From assembly GCF_000237925.1 (NCBI RefSeq), contig NC_031495.1:17371749-17435748 (forward strand): 64,000 bases of DNA, in the 5' to 3' direction. The notes beneath the pieces are model-generated. The model was not told where the DNA came from. It saw nothing but the letters and a program-made list of their open reading frames with translations, and searched no databases. Below are positions 34,634 through 49,032 of this stretch, piece after piece (positions within the stretch are counted from its first letter, which is position 1; each line of letters begins with the position of its first letter). Origin of the DNA: Schistosoma mansoni (lineage: Eukaryota; Platyhelminthes; Trematoda; Strigeidida; Schistosomatidae). Made by a program: the position numbers and the translations under genes.

Positions 34634-36421
34634 TTATTTATTATTATTATTATCATTTATTACTAATGATTATGATTATATTTCACATTTGTTCAATCAA
34701 TTGATAACCTATTCATAGTTCAGATTAATTTTGAACAATGAATTCTTCAATCAATATGTTTGTGTTTTTCTCATTGCAGTTATATGTAGTTGTGTATTTG
34801 TGTGTACGGTGGCATGCAAAGAATTCAACTAGGTATTTCATTTTCCTCTTACTGTAATCAATATGTTTTCATTTTCTCACTCAATCTCTTGTTTATATAT
34901 ATATGCATAAGGTCTTTAGTACATTGCACAACATACAGTTGTATCAATATCATTCAACCCTATACAATTATTGGTGTCTTCTCTTTCCCTCATTGAAGAT
35001 TAATATCGTTTATTCAATCATCGATATCAATAACTTATGTATTTTCTTTTTCTTCAAAATCGTGAAGGATAAAATTGAGGTTTTCCTAAAAAATAAAAAT
35101 ACGTATTACAACTGTAGTTGTAATTAAATTTTCGCTTTTTCTTATTTCGCTTTGCGACTCTTACTATAATTTTTGTTGTGGGTTTTGATATCATTTGTGC
35201 CATGCATTGATTTTTGTTCAAAACAAAATAACACTACTGATCTTTGATTAATCAGTAAATTATCTTGTTTTCTTGGGCTTTCCTTTACCTTTATCTGACA
35301 GTTGTGAAACTACTAAACAAAACAATTTTTGTATTATTTATTCTTAATTTTATTATCATTGTAACAAAGGTTTTGTGTTAATAATACTTGAATACCAGAT
35401 TGGATATTAGAAGCAAATTGGCCAAGTTCTTTTGCCATGATATTCAATTATACATCATAATATATGTTCGTTTGGAAGTATGGCAATTTTTCGTTTTATT
35501 TCGAAACTCATTAAAAGAAATAATCAATGAGTAATAAATTGCCAAATGACGTTGAATGAAGAATGTTTTATATTAAATCAATAGGTTTGCTCATTTAGTC
35601 AATCACACATAAACACAAATGTTTTTTCTGCTTCCTTCCAGTTTGTAATTATTTATCTTCTCTTCTGGGTGGTTAGATAAAGAAATGAACGCATTTCCCT
35701 CATTTTTTTTAAAAACACTCGTGTTGTATGTGTGTGTGCATGTGTGTAGCTATACTTCCTCCTGTCTATCCCTAATATGGGATTCATGTATTGGTTCATT
35801 CCATTTTATTATAGACCTCAAAATAATTGTGCGATTGACTATGTATACAAAAATATTACAGAAAGTTTTTGTAAAAAACCAAAGCTAGAATTCAGTAATA
35901 TAATCATCTAAATAGCATTTACTTTTCTTCCTAATTTTTTTCTACGAAATCCTCTCACACTTCCAGTTACCATGTGAACTAATTTATTTACTCAAATATC
36001 CTATCATTCATCCGTGTTAGGTTATTTATTTTCTTCTGTCCTATTCTTGTCTATAAATCTGTATGTGTTTAGTTTTGGTTAACATATATATCCATCAAAG
36101 ATTTACTTAATTATAAATTTTCAGTATATAATGGGGTTTCCTTATTTGATTTAATTCAGTTTATTTACATATTACCTGACTGGTTAGTCTCATCGTCAAA
36201 TATTCAACACTTCTTTAGTTTATAATTAGGCACAAACGCTCATTCATATACATACTTAAGCATACACACATGCAACTTTCTTCACAAAATGTTTATAACT
36301 GAAATACCTGTTATTTATAATACTCTCTTCTCTTCAATTAAAGATTTCTAGGATTAACGATAGTCATATGGAACTATATATTCAAGAAAAAAGGATATAT
36401 TCACAGTCGAAAACATAAAAA

Positions 36422-36460
<39 letters not shown>

Positions 36461-37585
36461 GCTCAGTTCACATGCAAGCATTTAACACTATCCATACTCT
36501 TTTACTCTTCTTCCTCTCATTTTTCGTGTATCTGCCTTCTATTTATTAAAATTACAAATAGAAAAAAAACTTATCTATTTTGTTCGTTCTATTAAATTGA
36601 TTGAATGTCCTGTGTTTCCCTCTCGCTATCCATAAACCTTTTATTTGTTTGTTGATTTTTTTCCTTCGAAATAAACTTTTGTTCACTTAATCAAAAAAAA
36701 AAGATTGATAGCTATTGATTTCAGCGACAACTTACTTGACTTTGTTGAAACATATATATATTTGAGTTATATGGTAAGTTGCCAGTTATTTGATTGATTT
36801 TTTTTATTTGTCAATCCTTCCTTTATTTTTCCTCTTTTTTTTTAAAATAAAAAGAATTTGTTTTCGCCTCTATATATTGTGACTTGTTTAGTTATTTATA
36901 CAAATTTACTGGCTAATTCCTTTTGTTTATCAGAAGCTTTTGTAAATTACCATTATTATTATTATTACTACTATTACTATTATTGTCGTTATTATTAATA
37001 ATATCGGTTATTATTATTATCACTAATGTTACTATTATTATTCAAAAAAATTTGCCTAAAGATTATGCTTTACTTTTCATTCAACTCTATTAAACAATGT
37101 GACTTAGGTTGAAATGTGATAAATGATTGCCGAGATATTTCATAACTACCATGTTGCCTCCTGATTTAGAAATGTAAAGTGAATTACAAAAATGTAAAAT
37201 ATTCAATCAGTAAATCGAATATGCTAATATTTAGTATTAATTCGTAGTGGTGTAACTAGTGGTTGTCGTTTTAGTTGTAGGGTTATTTATTTTTACGTAT
37301 CACCTTTTGATACATCAGTTGCAGGAGAAAAAAGTAGATCAGGTGAATTTATGATCTCATCTAATTGTTGAGTACTTGTTTATCGTCTAAAGTTTAATTT
37401 TAATGTAGCTGTCTCAATGGTGGTAAGTGAATTGCACTCTGTTCAAATGAGTCTTGAACACAGGAAATGACTTACTTTTTGCTCTCACGAAAATCATATA
37501 TGACGTTTCAAACTTTAGAAATATAAATTATCCGAAAATTACAGTATAACATAATTTTTTATATGATGAGACCTATGAAACATAT
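34634..37585. other. Intergenic T-rich DNA with microsatellites
   Basis: This is the region after syntaxin. It holds a (TA)n run at 36423-36459 and an imperfect (ATT)n tract at about 36950-37042, plus T- and TTC-rich stretches. Small open frames (up to 74 aa) show no family marks. Confidence 0.45.
36950..37042. repeat. (ATT)n microsatellite, imperfect
   Basis: ATT/ACT trinucleotide repeats over about 90 bp. Confidence 0.85.
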
Positions 37586-37587
37586 GC

Positions 37588-40130
37588 AATAGGTCTATGA
37601 TGAAGTTAAACAGAATTGGAGATAGTGGACAACCCTGCCGGACACCACTTGACGTTGCAAAATCAGATGACAGTTCGCCATAAGCTCTCACTCGACCGGT
37701 AGTGTTCGAGTAAATAGCATTCACAAGGCTTATGTACTTCTGAATTACACCTTTCAATAACAGACACTGCCACAGAACCTCTCGGTCTACAGAGTCAAAT
37801 GCTGCTTTAGGTCAAGGAGAACTATCATCGTTTGACGCCGATAGGCTTGTCTGTGTTCTGGAACCTGACAAATGGTGAATTTGTGGTCGATGCAGCCACG
37901 ACGAGGTCTGAAGCCAGCCTAGTTTCCCATGTTTTCAGTTAACGAATCTTTGTTATGCGCCCGATAATTATTGAGGCTAGTATTTTAGACGCTCTATTAT
38001 CAAACTAGTCTCTCTATGGTTATCACTGGATAATTTTGACCCCTTCTTATATATTGGGATGACCAGTGAATGCGACCGGTCGTATTAATTTACATCCAGT
38101 TCCCATATTTTAGCTAAAATATTAATCAACTTAATCGTTAAAACTGAACCACCATCCTTAACGACCTTTGGAACCAATCCATCTGGACGGGCTGCTTTTC
38201 CTCGTTCCAAATTAGCTTAGCTTTTTGAACCTCAATTAGAGTCAGTGGGCCTACTTCAATGTTTCATTCAGGCTGTTTGGAAATAATGGGTAACTGTAGA
38301 GTAGCTGAAAGCAAGCTGAACTGCTCCTTAAAGTGTTCCACCCATCGTTCTAAACGTCTGGGCTGGAAGCAGATAAGAGTGTCATATTTTTCCGAGGTCG
38401 TCCCACATACACTTGACTTCTTAATCCCAGTTTCTTTCATTAGTCTGAAAAACTCTCCGGTGTTACCTACAGCCGCTGCCTTTTTCATCTATTTTGTTTT
38501 CGTTACCCACCACTACTCACGATCGTTCTATAGACTTTTGGATAACCTAGATCTGCTTTGTTTTCGCTCTTCATCGTGTTCACAGCTTGATGGGATGAGT
38601 TTACTAGAATCTATTAGTGCAATAGATGTATCAGAAATTCACTGGTTTTTGTAATCCTTTGGTTTCAATCACTAATAGATATCGCTGCTGTTTCCACAGC
38701 AGTTCGTATCTCTTTCCAAGCAACATCTGGGTCAGTCTCGTTTTCAGAAAAGCCTAAATGTAAACTCAGTTGTTCCTGGAATTTACCTTTGGTTTTCTCA
38801 TTGCTGAGTTCAATTCTGATGGGTCTTCTTAATGTGGCTTTTCTGCGTCCAGTGAGGCGCAGACAAATGCGTGTTCGTATTAGAGCATGATCCGAGCCTA
38901 AACATGTACTCCAGAACGAGTGGCTGTTTTCTGTCGAGCCTCTCCAACGATGACTGAGGGCAATATGGTCTATTTGAATACATCGTTGGTTTGGTGCAGG
39001 GAGTCGACATGTTAGATGATGTCTCTACTTATGCTTAAAATTAGTGTTCGCGAAAAATAAACGATTGTCTGAGCACAGTTTCAGCAGACAGTCACCATTA
39101 TCTGTTCGCTTAGGCAGAATACTAAACTACCCACCTAAATGTCTTTCTGTTTGGTTTAAGATATCTACCTGAACTTTAAAGTCACCTGCTACGAGTACTA
39201 TATCTGAGCGTCGAGCTTTTCGAAGAAGTTCAGAAAGCCTTCTGTAAATGTCATCTTTCACTTCGTTCGGGCTACATTCTGTGGGAGCGTAGGCAGAAAT
39301 AACAAAAAAGCAACGATGTGTGTCCTTATCCTTCCGAGTACTTACGAACCGTTTAGCCGAACTGTACATAGGTGACTGTCAACAGCAATCTATTCTAAAG
39401 ATGCTTGTTTTGCCCTCATACTTAATGTTATGTCTACAACCGCCAGTCCACGAGAATTCACCGTCGGGTCGCCAGATAAACGGAGGGTATATCTCTTCGG
39501 CTCTCCGTTTTGGTGGGGTGAGGTCAAGTGAATGACCACACTAGGATCCTGTATGTGTGTTTCCGAGACACAACATACGTCAATGGTACAAGATTCTAAA
39601 GTTTCAGCTAAGTAGGCCTGTTGGCAGATTAGATATAAAATGAGTACCTTGAAGGCTGCAATGTGTAGTTTGGAACGAAGTCTCAGTAGACCTGGGACAG
39701 TACTTCGCTTATTAGAATCATTGACCATGGTGACACTTGAGGAGGAAGTTTAGAGTTAGTAGTCGAGGTAGAAGGAATAATAGAAATTGAAGAGAGGGAT
39801 TTATTATGAATACAGTGGTCTTGAATGCTATTAGAGGTATGAGGAGGGTTACCACTTCACGGTTGCCCATACTGTGGAAGAGTTCTTCTGGAGGTACCTG
39901 ATATGGAACTGTTATAGGTGGTCTTGGTGACCTGAGAGTGTGACCACAGTGCCCAAAAGAGCAACTGTTTGAGGCCGGTTACACATGACTTTCTTATGGG
40001 TAATGTTTGTGTTAGCTTCATACTTGTTGATACCTTACCGCCGGAGACGGAAATCCGTGGAATAACATGAGGTGTGCATTTTTAGGGCCAAGGTTTTCTA
40101 AGCCCACCCTTCCTTGTGGCAATCATAATA
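37588..40130 (-). mobile_element. RTE (SR2-like) LINE, 5' part without 3' end
   Basis: Read on the minus strand from the right: a GC-rich 5' UTR (GTGACCACAGTGCCC, CGGAGACGGAAATCC), the start of an apurinic-type endonuclease (VCCVSETHIQDPS at about 39.57 kb), its central part (ISAYAPTE, LVAGDFKVQ at about 39.2 kb), the linker (FFRLMKETGIKKSS) and the front of the reverse transcriptase (SSGVRQGCPLSPILFNFIIDLL). It stops abruptly at 37588, before the YADD box. Frame breaks between the pieces show it is dead. Its last 330 bp are almost identical to 44516-44842. Confidence 0.85.
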
Positions 40131-43100
40131 CTACTCTTTGACAAGAAAATCTTAAAACATAAAAATTAATGTATTATACAATAGTTATCTACTATTTCTA
40201 CTTGTGAATAAGGTTACCTCAAATTTCACATAATCGACAAATGCATAGTTTAAACGTTTCTCTATTGTATCCAGCTATTTTTATTAAGGAACATTTTACG
40301 TAGTCCACATACATTCTAATAACTGGAATCAATTATGAAAATATTATCACATGGTTACCCTTCCATGACTAAGGCTTTCAAAGAACATTTCACGCTTTGT
40401 AAACTGGCGTTTGAAAAATCTAAATTTAAAAATGCTTTTACGATGAGGAAACAAGAATATCTATTTGATTAGTTGATTTAATCTAATAAAAACTAGAAAA
40501 TCTATGTTCACATTCAAGTTCTGCCTTAGCCCTGAAAAATCAATATAAAGCGTCCATCTTGCATGCTTTAGTTTGTATACATGTTCATCAACAAATCTAC
40601 ATCCATCTTGTTGACTGAAAATATTTTACTACTATGGCAATAAGTGGGAGTTTATAAAAATTTGAGCTTTTGATTGAAAACTTTTAAATTATGATGGGCG
40701 AATTGAGAAAGAATATTTCATGTTTTCGTTGTATGTTTTCATTATCAATCACTGTATGTGAATATTTACAGGTTTTGTTGCCGATATATTTGATGTAATA
40801 CAAAGAACAGACTAATATTTCTGCCACGCATAATTAATACGGTCTCTCGTCAATAAATGATTGGACCAACGTTTTAACTATCTGTAGTCAGAATCTGCCG
40901 ATAATACTTGCATTGTATGCTATTACTGCTTATCACAGTTTACAAAACGAAAATTTTCTACAAAGTTTGTTTATGGAGATAATCAGTCAAAATTCTTTCT
41001 TTCGTTTACAATGTCTAAACACAAATTTTACATTGAGTAATGATTAAAAAAATAATGTTCACTTAGTTTTTTCTTGCTCAGTCCGTTAATTTTTAAAACG
41101 TCTATCATAGTACAGTTTCATGGTAACTTGCTCGGGTCATTAAAATACTGTGTACTCTGGGTGTTTTTTTTGCGCCATAAGTACTTTCGTATAATCAAAT
41201 TATACTGAAGTTACATAATTCCGTATTTTTTATAAAAGTAAATTAACTAATAATGTCGAATAATCATATTCAGTATATTAAATAATTCACTACTTTCAAG
41301 AGGGTTTACAATAGGAATTGATACCAGTTAGTAAACTGTCGAAATCCAAAGATTGCTGTTTCATCTTACTTCAAGTCTTTATTGTACCTGATTACCGGGA
41401 AATCCTTATGGCGTAGGAACTAGAGTCGTTAGGTATATCGGATAGTATATTACCACAACGAATCTCAAATTTCCTAATCAGTTTTCGCTTATCAATCAAT
41501 TCTGAAAACACTTTATTGAGGAATATATGATGAGTTGATGATAAATAAGTAAATCTACTTCTCAATTATGCAATCGATCGTCTAAATCGTTGAACATAAA
41601 TAAAAAAATCAGTAAAAATGTGTCCGGACTACTTTTATGCCCAAAAAAACAAAACAGTGAAAACTATTTCGTTTTGCCTTCACATTAGAGGTTATTTAGA
41701 ACATTCCAAGTAATTTTCAACAGATGAAAAGTACAACCAATTTTTTATCCTTTCCCACAGGTAAAAAGGGGAACCAACACTAGTCGATTCATCGCGTATT
41801 TTACAAATCAGCGTTTCTTGTAAATCAAGTTATATCAGCCAGTGTACTAGAGAATTATTGTTTTTTGACCATGAGCACCTTCCAGTATGGTTGAGCAAAA
41901 GCACGGATAAGATTGCAGATATTTTGCTCTTAGCCCATCCAGTTAAACTAAGCTAGTATGAATCATTCGTCTTCAGAGGTCTATCGTCTCAGAAGTAATC
42001 TTTCAAAGAGATCAGGCTCAGAGTCCTTGAGACTACGAAATTATCAAACACAAGGTTGTGACTATATTTTGAAGGCAACAACAAATAATTGTAAAAACGA
42101 CCTTGTGGAATTTCGCCTTTTATTAACTAATCAGAATGCAGTTAATATAAATGAATGATTGATTGTTGTAAACAGGTAAAAAGAATCCAAAAGATTAGGT
42201 TATTTTTAATGTTTGTGAAGTGTCAAATTGAATTGAAAGGGCAAACCAATCAAAATCGAGATGACTCCAAGGTTGAGGATCAAACATTAAACTAATATAA
42301 TGATTATCGACGGTATTACTAATTATACTAAAAAACCCATAAGGGACCACTTATCAGAGATTAGGTTTTTGAGGAAGATGCTTATCTACAATTGTGGACT
42401 AGAAAGGGTTGTGAAGGAATGCAAAGAAATAAGTGGAGAAGTATAATTTTGTTACGTATATTAATTTAAGAAATCAGTCAGAATAGATTAGATTTCTTGT
42501 CTTCGAAGGTTAACGTAAGAAAAATATTTCCGCTTCCAATAAACCGGGCCTGTCCGATCCATCTTCAATACAATAGTTTCAGTACTACGGATTCAATTTT
42601 ACTATTCGCTATAGGAATATACATTTAAAACGTGGGAGCTTTGGGGAATCGTCTGATAAATTATTTACACTAAAAAGGCTGGTACAAAATGCTTGGGAGC
42701 CATAAAGATGGGTCTATCCATGAAATATCTTCGGAGCTTGGGACAGGAGAGACAGTAGACAGATTGAAAAAATACATTTATCACGTAAACCATCACATAG
42801 TAATTCCCTTCATTTCTTTATTAATACATAACACCTGCATTCAGACTGGTTGAAAGTTTTCCTCCTTATGGCTAAACTTTACAGTACTCTCAACAATTGA
42901 TTTCCTTTTCAAATAAAATCTTCATCAACAGTAAGGGGTTCCTTGTAAACTAGGTTCCATATCTCTCATTTACACCGTATGGTTGAACAATAGATATGTT
43001 TATTAATCTCAGGAATCTTAACAATTAAATTTCGGAAAGTTTCTTTCGGTGATTCATCAGGTGTGTTTTAAACTTCATACGAGGAATTAACATTTTGGAT

Positions 43101-43388
43101 CTGGTTGTTTCGTCTTTAAAGTATAATTTTACCAACATGTAGCTTAAAATCCCAGAGACCCACATGCTTAGTCCTATTTCCGAATTCGCTCATCGTCACG
43201 CCTAATCGATATTCAGTTTATTAAGTTATACAATACGATTTATGTACATGTTGTAATGTTATTCTATTAAATTACTGTGCCTGTTTCTAATATGTAGCCA
43301 CATCAGATTGTCGAAGTTTATTCTTCTCCATTTGACTCCGATATACGATGTCTCGTTAACTGAGTATTTTAGAAGGTCGATTCTCATA
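40131..43388. other. Intergenic DNA, nothing recognised
   Basis: AT-rich. The 66-aa plus-strand frame at 41958-42158 has no recognisable match. No repeats were assigned. Confidence 0.35.
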
Positions 43389-43389
43389 G

Positions 43390-44846
43390 TCAGTCAATCA
43401 ACTACAACGTAGGACCAGGCACATTTATGCATCGGTCCAAGTTGCCATACCTCATTAGTACAACAAGATGAACACCAAATTCATACAACTACTTACTTCA
43501 GTGGTAGTAATATATAAAAAAAGGTTGTGTATAAGGATATAATACAGGAAGAAAGAATTAGTTCGTTGAAATAAAGATAAAGCAATTTTAATCTCACGGC
43601 TTAAGGGAAGACAAGGAGTCTATACACCTACGTCATTGTGATCGACTCCGAGCCATGTCACACAGTCTCCAAACATTGATTACGATAGTCTCACAGACCC
43701 CAACCAAGTAGTCTGAATCTACAAACATGGCTCAGACTAGACGTTAGTAACTTTATAGGCCGATGTCACGTTTTGGTTTGGCCACCCCGAACTCTTTACC
43801 AACCATCCCCAATACTAGTCAGCATTGTGCGTCGTGGTAATCGGTGTTCAGGCATACGTAACACGTGGCCCAACCATCTCAGACGATGAAAATTTACAAC
43901 CTCATCAACTGATTTACCATCATCGTTCCCTAAAATCCTGTGTCTAACCTCACTATTACTTACCCAGTGATCCCAGCAGATGCGAGCAATATTTCTAAGG
44001 CATCTGTGGTCAAATACTAGTAAATTACGAGTATCTTCTACTCTTAATGGCCACGTTTCACATCATTGAAGTAGAATAAAACGAACTGCTGTGCAGTATA
44101 CTCGTTCCTTAATTGATAGACGGATACCTCGTCTTCTCCATAGGTGAGGTAATTTGGAAAAAGCCAAACGAGCTTTCTGAATCGGTGGAGAGATTTCGTC
44201 AGACCCCAACCCATTAGGGCTGATCAGACTTCCAAGATAAGTGAAGTTGTCGACACGTTCGACTACTTCACATTCTATCCTTTGTTCAGGTGTTGACGCA
44301 GGCCAGTCCTGGAGTAACAATTTACATTTAGAGGCAGAGAAATGAATCCCAAACATCCTTGCATTGTTACTCAATGCTACTAAAAGACTCTGCATTTTAT
44401 CAGTGTCTTCACCAAACAAGACCATATCATCTGCGTATTCTATGTCGATAAGTGGACCTCCTGGTAGGAGGTCAATTCCTGAAAATTCAGTCGACGGGAA
44501 CGTTATTGCCAGCAGTAGGTCTATGATGAAGTTAAACAGAATTGGAAATAGTGGACAACCCTGCCGGACACCACTTGACGTTGCAAAATCAGATGACAGT
44601 TCGCCATAAGCTCTCACTCGACCGGTAGTGTTCGAGTAAATAGCATTCACAAGGCTTATGTACTTCTGAATTACACCTTTCAATAACAGACACTGCCACA
44701 GAACCTCTCGGTCTACAGAGTCAAATGCTGCTTTAGGTCAAGGAGAACTATCATCGTTTGACGCCGATAGGCTTGTCTGTGTTCTGGAACCTGACAAATG
44801 GTGAATTTGTGGTCGATGCAGCCACGACGAGGTCTGAAGCCAAACT
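43390..44846 (-). mobile_element. RTE (SR2-like) LINE, 3' part with YADD box
   Basis: The 206-codon minus-strand frame (44063-44683) carries RT motifs SSGVRQGCPLFPILF and IEYADDMVLFGED, then [17 protein letters not shown] and [17 protein letters not shown]. It is followed by a stop just after FILLQ and further stops in the C-terminal tail. The element ends leftward in a TGATTGACTGACTA-type tail. Upstream of the frame, YENQFGFRPRRGC marks the start of the RT domain. It lacks the endonuclease. Its 3' half is nearly the same as the plus-strand copy at 61830-62781, including the stops. Confidence 0.87.
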
Positions 44847-45067
44847 GATTCTCGTAGTTCTATGAATTTACTCGAGAATATTCAAAACGCATGACGCTAG
44901 TTATTGGGATAGCGCATTGTCTGTAGTCAGTACAATCCACAAGCACGAGAAGCAAGTACGCTTAGGAGTTAGTGAGTTAAAAGTCGAAATATCCGTGTTT
45001 TATGTGTTAATCCAATTGTGGGTAAATTGTTGATTGTCTGTATTTATAACCAATTGGAGGATAGATA

Positions 45068-45475
45068 CTGTTATGTATTTGACCTAGGCTGTATCCAGTT
45101 GTTATGACTTGATCAAGGTCGTCGCTGATTCGTTATGACCTTACGAATTTAACAAGGACGTGATCCGCGTAAATTATCCACCAATAGAATACGCCTTCTA
45201 CGACCTTCACACTGTGACAATGACGTTCGATTAGTATGAGTAATCTAGCGCTCTTACTGGTCCTTACCCGCCTAACCCGTCCACTTGAGTCCAAAACACC
45301 AATAGCAGCTGCTGTAATGCGAATCGTTTATTTCAAACATACTTTGTCTATATACCAAACAGGCAGACCACACCATAAAATAGAAAATAATATTTGTACA
45401 AAATCAAGCCAAGCGTGGCTGGGAGCGTGGGAGACAGTACTCAATAAACCGAGTATAATTTAGGAACAATAAATC
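45068..45475 (-). repeat. LTR-like block, family B, best copy
   Basis: About 400 bp, GC-richer than its flanks, reading in minus orientation to an ACATAACA end. It contains a TATATAGAC box and GAAATAAACG (poly(A)-like) close together, as an LTR would. It is related to 31130-31350 and 33345-33690. No coding part lies next to it, so it is treated as a solo LTR fossil. Confidence 0.5.
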
Positions 45476-48400
45476 ATATAATAATAATCAATAAGTCAAA
45501 ATGAAGCTAGTAATAAGATGAATATAGACATAGATAATCCAGTTACTGAATAGTTATACCATAGGAATATAAATAGAATAATAGTCTAATAAGATCTCGT
45601 AAGTTATCAGTACTTACTTTTTTCCTAGTATATAACAGATACAGATTTAGGTGCATACGCGTTTTCAATCAGACTTACACACACTTTTACAGAATAGATG
45701 AGTTGTTTAAATACAGAGAGTAAATAATAAAAATTTTATGGGCCTACTATAATACAGTTCTTAATAAACTGATTAGGATATTTTAGTGCCGTCAACTAAG
45801 TAACAAGGCTTTCAATCCATGCGCATTTCAGATTGGGTTGATTGACCCAGATAACGACATCCCGGTATTGTCTGGTTTGGTGAGTAATACTCTTACAATA
45901 TCCCACCTACACTCATATATCAAAAAATAGCCTACAAACATTGATATATTTAGCTTCGCTTCTCATATTAGTGCAGATCTCCGACTCTTCTATATCACAG
46001 CGATTTCAATCGACCTGATATATTCACTTCATGCCATTTCATTACGAAAGATACGTAATCGTTGATTAAACATTTGATTTCACTTCATGGTGCTTTTTTT
46101 CGTTCTAATTATCAAGCATGGTTTTTTTAAGCAGATCTAAATTTAATTGTACATTACATACCAGTCATTTATTATTTACAAAACAACAATTAAAATTTCA
46201 AACACATGTATTGCATTTTTGATATTTGCCTTAAATTCAGCTTTTTGTTCTCATGCTTAACTTTAACTCATAACTTTTTTGAGATCAAAGAGAATTTTCC
46301 TAAAGGCAGAATATCCTCCGTTTGTGTTATTTACGCTTTATGATTTGCATGTTACAAAATACTAGTCAAAATAATTTTTAACAAATGAAAAAAATCAAGT
46401 TTATCTACCACAAAGGGGGTTTATCTACATCGGATGATTTAAAAATATTTTACCAACGAACAATACAGCTAAAACATTACCAATTACTTTAATTGAAACA
46501 GTTTTAAGACAAAGTAGAAAATTTGTGTGTCCAATTTGTCCGCTGATAGTAGTAAACCCTTAAGCAGAATAAACAAGACTTACACATAAATTTCTATCTC
46601 TTTTATGTAAAATTTTAACCAAATTAGATATTGGTTTGTTAAATCCCTACATAAAAGGCTTTAAACTAAGGGATATTTCCGTCTGTTAAACTGACTAATA
46701 ATCATAATGATAATCAAAATATATATGAGTCGCGATTAAGACTTAAAACAATTTGTCTATAATTAGAGAAGGATTCGATCATCTGAAAAATGAAATGATG
46801 TTTAGTAACAATTGCAAGGTAAGAAACGGATTCCAACAATTATCATTTTCATCGATTGTCCTAGACACATATGAAGAGATAAATTCTTATTCTACTGTAC
46901 TACGCTTCACGGGAATTATCAGAAAGCATTTTCACACCTTTTAATTCTGAATATTTGTAAAAGGCTTGAAAAATCTGATGTGAACAGTTATTCCTTACAT
47001 AAATAATTCATTGATTTTGAGCAGTGAGAATTCTAATGGTTTTATGAATTTTTTTACTTAAAATCAATTTGGAATACCATTCTGACCAATTATTGATCAT
47101 ATATTTCAGTCTTGAAATACCAGTCAAATATTTTTAAATATCTTATTCAGTTTTGATTCATGAATCATGGTATTTACTGAGATTTGTAAACTGTTGAACG
47201 CTGTAGTGTTACATTTCACTCGTTTCATGAATGAAAATAATGAAAACGCAGACGATCACAAGTCTTGTTTTGTTGATATTCCCCAAATGGATTTAGGATA
47301 GGTGGAAAGCTACGTACTGTTTTGATTGTGTAAAGATACAAAGACGAGTTTGATGATACTAACATTCTAAACATTAACAAAGAGGGCTGCTATTGCAGTG
47401 AAGCAGAACACAGATGAGGACAACCGACTATTTTTAATACGCAGAATTCATATTTCACATATATATTCGGCGATCAACAAAGATATTGTGGGAGTAAGAC
47501 TAAGGGTAAACATTTGCGAATGAATATAAATAGTAGTTTATATATATATATATTATTTACAAGTTGAATGCTTATAAAACAGGCATTTTGGTAAAATACT
47601 GTACATTTCGTGCTGAGAGTTGTTCACCGTAGCCACATAGCACTGAATAAAGAGAGTATTATCATCACGATTACTACTGTATGAGGCTATGGTTAATTAT
47701 TTTTAACTAGAAGGACCTTACATTAAAAAACTATTTCAAAAAACAAACATTTTTGACAACAATTGTTATTATTGTATGTTATGATTTAAATAACATAATT
47801 TCGCAACATTTTCAAAATAAACAATCAATTAAATCACCGAAATCTAAATGCAAATAGTAATGAGGACGAAGAGCCAAGCTAATAAACTAAGAAAAACTCG
47901 ATTTAACACCAAAATCTCTGGTGTGAATAGGCAGATAATATAAATATATGAATGGACAGTAATAAAAAATAAAAGAAAAAAGTAGTACTGATAAGAAAAA
48001 GAAAACTAAAAATAAACGCTCATTAAGAGATTTAAGCAATAATAGAAATGCTAAAAAATGATTAACCTAACAATAATTTATTGAACGAAAACAGTTCAAT
48101 GAGAAGATATCCACTTGCGTTTTCATTTTAGACAAAAATAATAATCAGCATTAAAACACAACACCCATAACGAGATTGTCATCACATTTAATGATTCTGG
48201 CAATAATTCATATATGTATATAAATATGAATGGATATTATCATATAGATGCCATTTTTGTATGCATATCGACCAACAAAAATAAGAGGTAAAATGTAATG
48301 GCTTTAAAATAAAATGGTTTGTTTAGTTGAATAAATATTGTATAATATAACTATTTAGTACGACTTATTAAAAGTAAGCGACAAACAGGATACATATCTT

Positions 48401-49030
48401 GTTTAAGATAATTGATTATAGAAAAGCATTATGATGATAATGATAACTACACAAATAAGAATTTGTTCTAAATTATCATTGATTGAAAAAAGTATAAATA
48501 AAGTTTGGAAGTAACAAACCAATTTAAATTTTGTTAAAATAAAGCAGAACATTGCTTTTAAAGAGAAATAGTTTGTATCGTAAAAAATTATAATAATCCA
48601 AGTATACACAAGAAGCAAAACAAAAAAAGAAAGAAAAGGAAATTGGAAAAATCAAACTAAACGTTGAAAAAAATTTCAAAGCTATGTATGCATTTTTAAA
48701 AAAAAAAAAGAACAGGTTAATTAAAATATATAAAGCAAATGATCTGATGATTGACTTATTGTTAATGTTTAATTAAAAGTGTAGAATTAACTAATTTCGT
48801 TGTTGTTTAAATTGGAAGTTTAGATAAGCGTCGATCAGCCGGAGCATAAACTAAATGATGATTATTAAAAGAATAAGTAATGATAAAAGTTTTAATGTTA
48901 AGAAATTAATAATTTGCTTGATGAATAATTTTTTTTAAAAAAAAGAATCAGCATTGAGCATCAGTCTTTTATCAGTAGAAAAATTTTCTAACATTGATTT
49001 TCTGTTGTGGATATTGTTGATTACATCGAC
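45476..49030. other. A/T-rich intergenic DNA, nothing recognised
   Basis: Very AT-rich, with A-runs between 47.9 and 48.7 kb. No gene, RNA or repeat could be supported. Confidence 0.4.
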
Positions 49031-49032
49031 AA

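Noticed and set aside
43379-44857. 11-bp GATTCTCATAG / GATTCTCGTAG pair as a target duplication of the RTE copy
   Set aside because: The right-hand member encodes part of YENQFGF, a normal RT segment, so it probably belongs to the element itself and the match is chance.
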